DNA from: Candidatus Saccharimonadota bacterium
GTDB lineage: Bacteria > Patescibacteriota > Saccharimonadia > Saccharimonadales > Saccharimonadaceae
Length of the DNA stretch: 64,000 nucleotides
NCBI GenBank assembly: GCA_017536895.1
Contig: JAFWCN010000017.1
Coordinates: forward strand, 23,270 to 87,269
Direction of reading: 5' to 3'
The notes under the pieces were generated by a model. That model ran no database searches and was not told where the DNA came from. It saw only the letters and a program-made list of their open reading frames with translations. A program made the translations under genes and the position numbers. Of this stretch, positions 62,659-64,000 are shown one piece after another. Position 1 is the stretch's first letter. Each line of letters opens with the position of its first letter.

Positions 62659-63843
62659 ATGAATTTTGTAACAATAGAACACGAAGAATTTAGAAAATTT
62701 GCCGAAAAATCCCCCTATAAATCCTTCACTCAAACCCCTGAAATTGCCACTCTCCGCGAAAAAAACGGCTGGACAGCCTACTACTTCGGCGTAGAAGATG
62801 ACGGCAAACTAAAAGCCGCCGCCATGCTCGTCGCAAAACCCTCCTTTATCGGAAAATCCACCTACTATTGCCCCGGCGGCCCACTACTTGATCTCGAGGA
62901 TACCGAACTCACTAACTTCTTCTTCAAAAACCTAAAAAAATACGCCAAATCACATAACGGCTACGTCCTCAATATCGACCCTTATTTTGAACTCATCGAA
63001 CGTACCAGAGATGGCGAGGTCAAAGAAGGAGGTTTCAACCATAAAAAGGGAATTAAGAACCTCAAAAACCTCGGTTTTAAAACCATCAAATCCTCCATGC
63101 CAAAATACCTCTTCGTCCTAGATCTCAAAGACCGCACCGAGGAACAGCTTCTCGCTGACATGAAAAGAAACACTAGAAACCACATCAGAAAAGCCGAAAA
63201 AATGGGCGTCAAAGTCCGCGAGCTAAAGAGGGAAGAACTCGGTATTTTTAAACAAATCACCGAATCAACTTCCGCCCGCCGCCATTTTGAAGACCGCCCG
63301 CTCTCCTACTACGAAAACATGTACGACCTCTTCCACAAGAGAGGCGAAATAAAGTTCATGGTTGCAGAGGTCTCAGAGGCTGAACTTGGAAATGACACTA
63401 CTCGAGGGCTTTCGGAGGCTGCTGCCGAGAATGAGGGCGCGAGCCCCGTGAAGACGGGCGCGAGCGACCCGTCCCGAGAGAGTGCCATTTCAAGTTCAGC
63501 CATGATACCTTTGTCCGTGGCTATGTTCATGCTCTACGGCGACGAAGTCATCTACCTCTATTCTGGCAGCGACGAACAGTACATGAAAGATTACAATGCC
63601 CAATACCTCATCCAGTGGCACATGATCAAATACGCCGCGAAGCACAAATACAGAACCTACAACTTCTACGGCATCCAAGGCCTCCCAGATAAGTCTAGCA
63701 AAGAATACGGCATCTACGATTTCAAAAAAGGCTTCACATCGGACGACACCGGCAGAGTCGTCGAGCTCATCGGCGCCTACGAACTTCCAGTCAACCAACC
63801 CTTCTACCAAATCCACCATTTTTTATCCAAATTAAAACATTAA
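62659..63843 (+). CDS. FemAB-family protein with palindromic insert
   Basis: 394 aa. TPEIATLREKNGWTAYYFGVEDDGKLKAAAMLVAK, TYYCPGGPLLD, MKRNTRNHIRKAEKMGVKVRELKREE, IYLYSGSDEQYMKDYNAQYLIQWHMIKYA, YNFYGIQG, YGIYDFKKGF are FemAB/FemX motifs. Residues about 240-281 (RGLSEAAAENEGASPVKTGASDPSRES) are an in-frame palindromic insert, absent from the sister gene, in a loop between the acceptor-binding strands. Start with AAGGAA 6 nt upstream. Role as for the partner. Confidence 0.9.
   Translation: MNFVTIEHEEFRKFAEKSPYKSFTQTPEIATLREKNGWTAYYFGVEDDGKLKAAAMLVAKPSFIGKSTYYCPGGPLLDLEDTELTNFFFKNLKKYAKSHNGYVLNIDPYFELIERTRDGEVKEGGFNHKKGIKNLKNLGFKTIKSSMPKYLFVLDLKDRTEEQLLADMKRNTRNHIRKAEKMGVKVRELKREELGIFKQITESTSARRHFEDRPLSYYENMYDLFHKRGEIKFMVAEVSEAELGNDTTRGLSEAAAENEGASPVKTGASDPSRESAISSSAMIPLSVAMFMLYGDEVIYLYSGSDEQYMKDYNAQYLIQWHMIKYAAKHKYRTYNFYGIQGLPDKSSKEYGIYDFKKGFTSDDTGRVVELIGAYELPVNQPFYQIHHFLSKLKH
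63378..63501 (+). repeat. Palindromic element PE-2, in frame within femAB
   Basis: Arms 63378-63399 and 63481-63501 pair along 21 bp with one bulged G (TTGgAAATG) and one mismatch. Core hairpins GGGC-GCGA-GCCC and CCCGT-GAAG-ACGGG. Inner arm ACACT / AGTGC versus GTGTT / AACAC in PE-1 keeps pairing while changing bases. Confidence 0.88.
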
Positions 63844-63884
63844 AATCTTGCAATAAAATGGGGGGGTGATATAATAAAACATAT

Positions 63885-64000
63885 ATGCATAAGCGAATAG
63901 GAGGTATAGTCTCATTTCTCGCATTAGCTTTACTATGTGGAGTTATCAGTCTTTTTAATGTTAACAGTACCTATGCCACCGATTCAATCACTCTAAATAT
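63885..64000 (+). CDS. Start of a secreted protein (cut by window end)
   Basis: 38 codons seen: MHKRIGGIVSFLALALLCGV, then ISLFNVNSTYA/TDSITLN. A clear signal peptide (basic start, hydrophobic 6-24, cleavage near TYA). TATAAT (63870-63875) is 9 nt before ATG. The start resembles the surface protein at 46329 in general layout. The rest lies outside the window. Confidence 0.75.
   Translation, partial: MHKRIGGIVSFLALALLCGVISLFNVNSTYATDSITLN

Noticed and set aside
44073..63843. Possibility that the inserts in the methyltransferase, valS and femAB are frameshifts or sequencing errors
   Set aside because: Frames stay open on both sides with conserved motifs resuming, and the inserts share a core and palindromic form.
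1..64000. UGA recoding to glycine (Gracilibacteria/Absconditabacteria code)
   Set aside because: UGA ends genes in tight overlaps such as ATGA at 11526 and GTGA at 24407.

Overview
The window looks like part of a small, AT-rich genome of the Patescibacteria/CPR radiation, most likely a Saccharibacteria (TM7) relative. The pointers are three short TrbC/VirB2-like pilins, a compact replication-origin region, a large surface-polysaccharide cluster, FemAB-type ligases, single-copy groES-groEL under a CIRCE operator, and no amino-acid biosynthesis genes. UGA acts as a stop (GTGA at 24407-24410; ATGA at 11526-11529), so the UGA-recoding Gracilibacteria/Absconditabacteria are excluded. The lineage is inferred from content and style, not from a phylogeny.

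Layout. 1-4121: pilins, hsp20, comF, a third pilin, tRNA-Ser(GCU) and tRNA-Pro(GGG), two unknown genes. 4118-10922: groES-groEL with CIRCE, a methyltransferase, an amidohydrolase, uvrA. 10996-35929: envelope region with GtrA, GalE, CotH-like kinase, Wzm/Wzt-type ABC exporter, DUF2142, DUF2304, the dTDP-rhamnose genes rfbA-C-B-D, many glycosyltransferases (several two-domain), and a secreted protein with three ricin-type lectin units. 35994-45362: lexA-like regulator, LCP transferase, rnpA-yidC-jag, rpmH on the opposite strand, four identical DnaA boxes, dnaA-dnaN-recF, and an RlmD/RlmCD-type methyltransferase. 45364-54611: membrane and surface proteins, a possible structured RNA, tRNA-Ser(GGA), MacB-like ABC pair, murE, a degenerate Mur homologue, RhuM-Fic, and a tryptophanase/tyrosine phenol-lyase homologue behind a tyrosine-rich leader peptide and terminator. 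54860-64000: tRNA-Ser(CGA), tRNA-Arg(GCG), PAP2, HIT, unknown genes, valS, a transposase fragment, two FemAB proteins and the start of another secreted protein.

Main unusual observations. (1) Five long palindromic elements of 85-124 nt sit in frame inside three protein genes (three in valS, one each in the rRNA methyltransferase gene and femAB). Their arms differ in sequence but stay complementary, and their cores are related, resembling Rickettsia palindromic elements. (2) All three tRNA-Ser genes are followed 64-82 nt later by a second copy of their own 3' end including CCA; in two cases the spacer is a conserved structured segment. (3) A 21-residue leader peptide with five consecutive Tyr codons precedes a terminator in front of the tryptophanase/TPL homologue, a classic attenuator layout. 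(4) At least fourteen genes start 4-10 nt after a TATAAT hexamer, which implies widespread leaderless mRNAs, while operon-internal genes keep Shine-Dalgarno sites. (5) There are two candidate structured RNAs, at 46119-46264 and about 61538-61640.

The genes in the middle form one system for making, exporting and attaching rhamnose-containing surface glycan (sugar nucleotides, glycosyltransferases, ABC export, LCP ligation). All family calls were made by reading motifs; no database search was run.
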